A stretch of DNA of 6,321 nt, from positions 1 through 6,321 of the forward strand of contig JACMLK010000427.1 of assembly GCA_014379665.1 (NCBI GenBank), written 5' to 3'. The first letter of the stretch is position 1. Every line of letters starts with the position of its first letter. This document shows, piece by piece, positions 3,926 to 6,321 of the stretch. Made by a program: the position numbers and the translations under genes. Source of the stretch: Saprospiraceae bacterium (GTDB lineage Bacteria > Bacteroidota > Bacteroidia > Chitinophagales > Saprospiraceae). The notes under the pieces are model-generated. The model saw only the letters and a program-made list of their open reading frames with translations. It searched no databases and was not told the DNA's origin.

Positions 3926-6321
3926 ATGACAAAAATAAAATCATCATTTCTGACCGTTTGGGAGAAGGCATATCATGAACTAAACGTAAAACAAAAGGAA
4001 GCAGTAGATACTCTGGAAGGACCAGTTATGACCATCGCTGGTCCGGGGACGGGTAAAACACAGCTTCTGGCAGTGCGTATCGGTAATATTCTCTTAAATA
4101 CGGACATATTTCCGCACAATATCCTTTGTTTGACTTATACAGATTCAGGTGCAATATCTATGAGACAGAGATTGGAATCGTTTATTGGCCCGGAAGCTTT
4201 TAATGTCAACATCTATACCTTCCATGCTTTTTGCAATAATGTAATCAAGGAGAATCTCCAGTATTTTGGAGATTTCAGAGAGCTTCAATTGGTTTCAGAT
4301 ATAGAAGAAGCTGATGTATACAGAGAGTTGATCAATAGTTTTGACGACAAACACCCTCTTAAGAGGTATAAAAGTGATGAGTATTTTGAGGCCCGACGAT
4401 TGAAAAACCTGTTCACTATCATGAAGCAGGAAAAATGGACAATTGAAAAAATCAGAAATGCACATAAAGCGTATAAAGACATTTTACTCGACCCATTGAG
4501 ATCACCACATGTCTATAAAAAAAGAACTACTGATAAAAATTCAGGGGAAGTTCATGAGGTTGGTGATCTGAAATTAAGTATTATTAATAAGGAATTGGAA
4601 AAGTATGAAAAAAGTGTAGCAGCAGCAAATGAGCTTTCCAATTATGATAAAATACTCGCTTCAAGAGAGCGATTTGACTATCATGATATGATTTTATGGG
4701 TCATAGAAAAATTTAAAAATCATGACGAATTGCTTGGAAAATATCAGGAAAGATTCCAGTATTTGCTTGTAGATGAATATCAGGACACTAATGGTTCTCA
4801 AAACGAATTGCTCTTTTTGCTTGCAGATTACTGGGACCGTCCCAATCTTTTTATTGTAGGTGATGATGATCAGAGTATATTCAGATTTCAGGGCGCGAAT
4901 ATGAATAGTATTCTTGATTTTAAGAATAAATACAACCCAAAGGAAATAGTACTGAGTGAAAATTACCGGTCCAGTCAAAAAATCCTTGACAGAGCAAAAA
5001 TTCTCATTGAGAATAATGAAGAAAGGCTGGTAAATAAGTTTCCCTATCTCATAAAAGATCTTACTGAATCAAGAAAAGAAAAGCCTGCTTTTTCACCGGA
5101 ACCTCAGATTATAGAATACTTAAATGAAGCTCAGGAGGAAACGGGTATCATCCATAAAATATTGGAGCTCAACCAAAATGGTGTGGCGCTGAAGAACATT
5201 GCTGTTCTATACACCAGGCATAAGAATATCGAAAATCTGGTCAGGTACTTTTTGCAAAATAAAATTGCTGTCAATGTAAAGAAAAGAGTTAACGTACTTT
5301 TTGAAAATGAAGTTTTCAGAATTACCAATATCCTTGAATATCTGGATAACGAGTTTAACAGACCTCACAGTAGTGAAGACCTGCTTTTTGAAATCATGCA
5401 TTATGATTTTTTTGACCTTGACGCGCTGGATATAGCATCTATTGCACTTTTCTGCAGAAAGAGATCAGATACAGATGATAACAAATCTCAGTACAACAAA
5501 TGGCGTGAAGTCATAAGTGATATCAACCAAATTAAGGAAGCCGGAGTCAAAAATATTGAAGCAGTACTCAGCGTTTCGAATACTTTGGAATCGTGGCTGA
5601 AGGACATCATGAATGTTACCATTCAGACACTGATAGAAAAAATACTTACCGAAAGCAATATGCTTCACAGAGTACTTAGAAGTCCGGATAAATCCTGGAA
5701 ACTTCAGTTGATCAACACTTTCTTCGATTTTGTAAAAAATGAAAGTGCCAAGGTAAAGCAACTCTCATTGAAACAAATGGTTGCACTTGTTAATCTGATG
5801 AGGGAGACTAATATTGAGTTGCCTGTTTACCGTATCATTTCTAACGAAAACGGCATTAATTTCATGACGGTTCACGGGGCAAAAGGACTTGAGTTTGATC
5901 ATGTATTTATGATGAGGGGCAACCAGAATATGTGGGAAGACAAAAAAGGAAGAAATGACAATTATTCCTTCCCGCCTTCACTTGTCAAATCTACCTCAGA
6001 AAACAGTCAGGAAGACGACAGACGATTGTTTTACGTTGCTTTAACCAGGGCAAGAGACTTTTTATACATTAGTTATCCTGAAAAAAATGAAGAAGAAAAA
6101 TCTGTGCCTTTCAGTAAATTTATTGCAGAAATAAAACATGAACATAATGAAGTTGTCAAAGCCAGAGTGGCAGATGAAGATGTGTTGACTTACAAATCCG
6201 AACTTATGAAGTATAAACAAGGAGAAGTAAAACTGATAGACAATGAACTTGTAGACAAAATTCTTTCAAATTTCAAAATAAGCGCCACAAGTCTCAACAA
6301 ATACCTTAAATGCAAACTTGC
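3926..6321 (+). CDS. UvrD/PcrA-type superfamily 1A DNA helicase, probable C-terminal PD-(D/E)XK nuclease (partial, 3' end cut)
   Basis: The frame is open from ATG 3926 to the right edge: 798 full codons and no stop. All SF1A motifs are present. They are the Q motif LNVKQKEAV (19-27), Walker A AGPGTGKT (38-45), motif Ia LTYTDSGAISMRQRL (69-83), YTFHAFC (97-103), Walker B VDEYQDTN (282-289), motif III GDDDQSIFRFQGA (312-324), motif IV LSENYRSS (343-350), motif V TVHGAKGLEFDHV (648-660) and motif VI EDDRRLFYVALTRAR (696-710). It is therefore expected to be an active ATP-dependent 3'-5' ssDNA translocase. The last residues, SATSLNKYLKCKL (786-798), fit the start of the AddB/RecB-like nuclease domain (S-x-T-x-L-x-x-Y-x-x-C). 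The family usually runs to about 1000-1100 residues, so roughly 200-300 are missing. The start is the only ATG after the in-frame TAA at 3878-3880. No Shine-Dalgarno sequence is visible. A repair or recombination role is inferred. Confidence 0.93.
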   Translation, partial: MTKIKSSFLTVWEKAYHELNVKQKEAVDTLEGPVMTIAGPGTGKTQLLAVRIGNILLNTDIFPHNILCLTYTDSGAISMRQRLESFIGPEAFNVNIYTFHAFCNNVIKENLQYFGDFRELQLVSDIEEADVYRELINSFDDKHPLKRYKSDEYFEARRLKNLFTIMKQEKWTIEKIRNAHKAYKDILLDPLRSPHVYKKRTTDKNSGEVHEVGDLKLSIINKELEKYEKSVAAANELSNYDKILASRERFDYHDMILWVIEKFKNHDELLGKYQERFQYLLVDEYQDTNGSQNELLFLLADYWDRPNLFIVGDDDQSIFRFQGANMNSILDFKNKYNPKEIVLSENYRSSQKILDRAKILIENNEERLVNKFPYLIKDLTESRKEKPAFSPEPQIIEYLNEAQEETGIIHKILELNQNGVALKNIAVLYTRHKNIENLVRYFLQNKIAVNVKKRVNVLFENEVFRITNILEYLDNEFNRPHSSEDLLFEIMHYDFFDLDALDIASIALFCRKRSDTDDNKSQYNKWREVISDINQIKEAGVKNIEAVLSVSNTLESWLKDIMNVTIQTLIEKILTESNMLHRVLRSPDKSWKLQLINTFFDFVKNESAKVKQLSLKQMVALVNLMRETNIELPVYRIISNENGINFMTVHGAKGLEFDHVFMMRGNQNMWEDKKGRNDNYSFPPSLVKSTSENSQEDDRRLFYVALTRARDFLYISYPEKNEEEKSVPFSKFIAEIKHEHNEVVKARVADEDVLTYKSELMKYKQGEVKLIDNELVDKILSNFKISATSLNKYLKCKL

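Noticed and set aside
4285..5761. Several minus-strand open frames of 64-98 codons across the helicase region
   Set aside because: They are antisense to a continuous reading frame with every helicase motif, have low-complexity hydrophobic translations, and show no family signature.

Overview
The window looks like chromosomal DNA from a member of the Bacteroidota. Three things point there: the MurA form with Asp in the active-site loop and the DSPWPGFTPD motif, AT-rich leaders without Shine-Dalgarno sequences ahead of the start codons, and an intergenic AACAATG heptamer array of a kind I associate with that phylum. I cannot assign a genus; a Saprospiria- or Chitinophagia-like lineage is only a guess.

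Layout. Positions 1-155 hold the possible tail of an upstream plus-strand gene and an AT-rich leader. At 156-1472 (+) lies murA, for the first committed step of peptidoglycan synthesis. It converges, across only 33 bp, on a minus-strand pair: a citrate synthase of the eukaryotic/mitochondrial type (3256 to 1946) followed 50 bp later by gcvH, the lipoyl carrier of the glycine cleavage system (1895 to 1506). A 669-bp divergent intergenic region follows (3257-3925). I see no credible gene in it. It contains a series of hairpins, an imperfect inverted-repeat pair that brackets about 106 bp, and a tandem heptamer array of about 15 units. From 3926 to the right edge runs an open, unfinished plus-strand gene: 798 codons of a UvrD/PcrA-type superfamily 1A helicase. 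Its last visible residues resemble the beginning of a C-terminal PD-(D/E)XK nuclease domain, so it is probably a helicase-nuclease fusion cut by the window end.

The named genes are core metabolism (cell wall, TCA cycle, one-carbon metabolism) plus DNA processing. They do not form one pathway. The citrate synthase-gcvH pair may be co-transcribed; murA and the helicase are separate units. I found no complete, clearly novel system. The most useful points are the Asp-for-Cys change in MurA (predicted fosfomycin insensitivity), the mitochondrial-like citrate synthase, the truncated helicase-nuclease, and the repeat-rich gap ahead of it.
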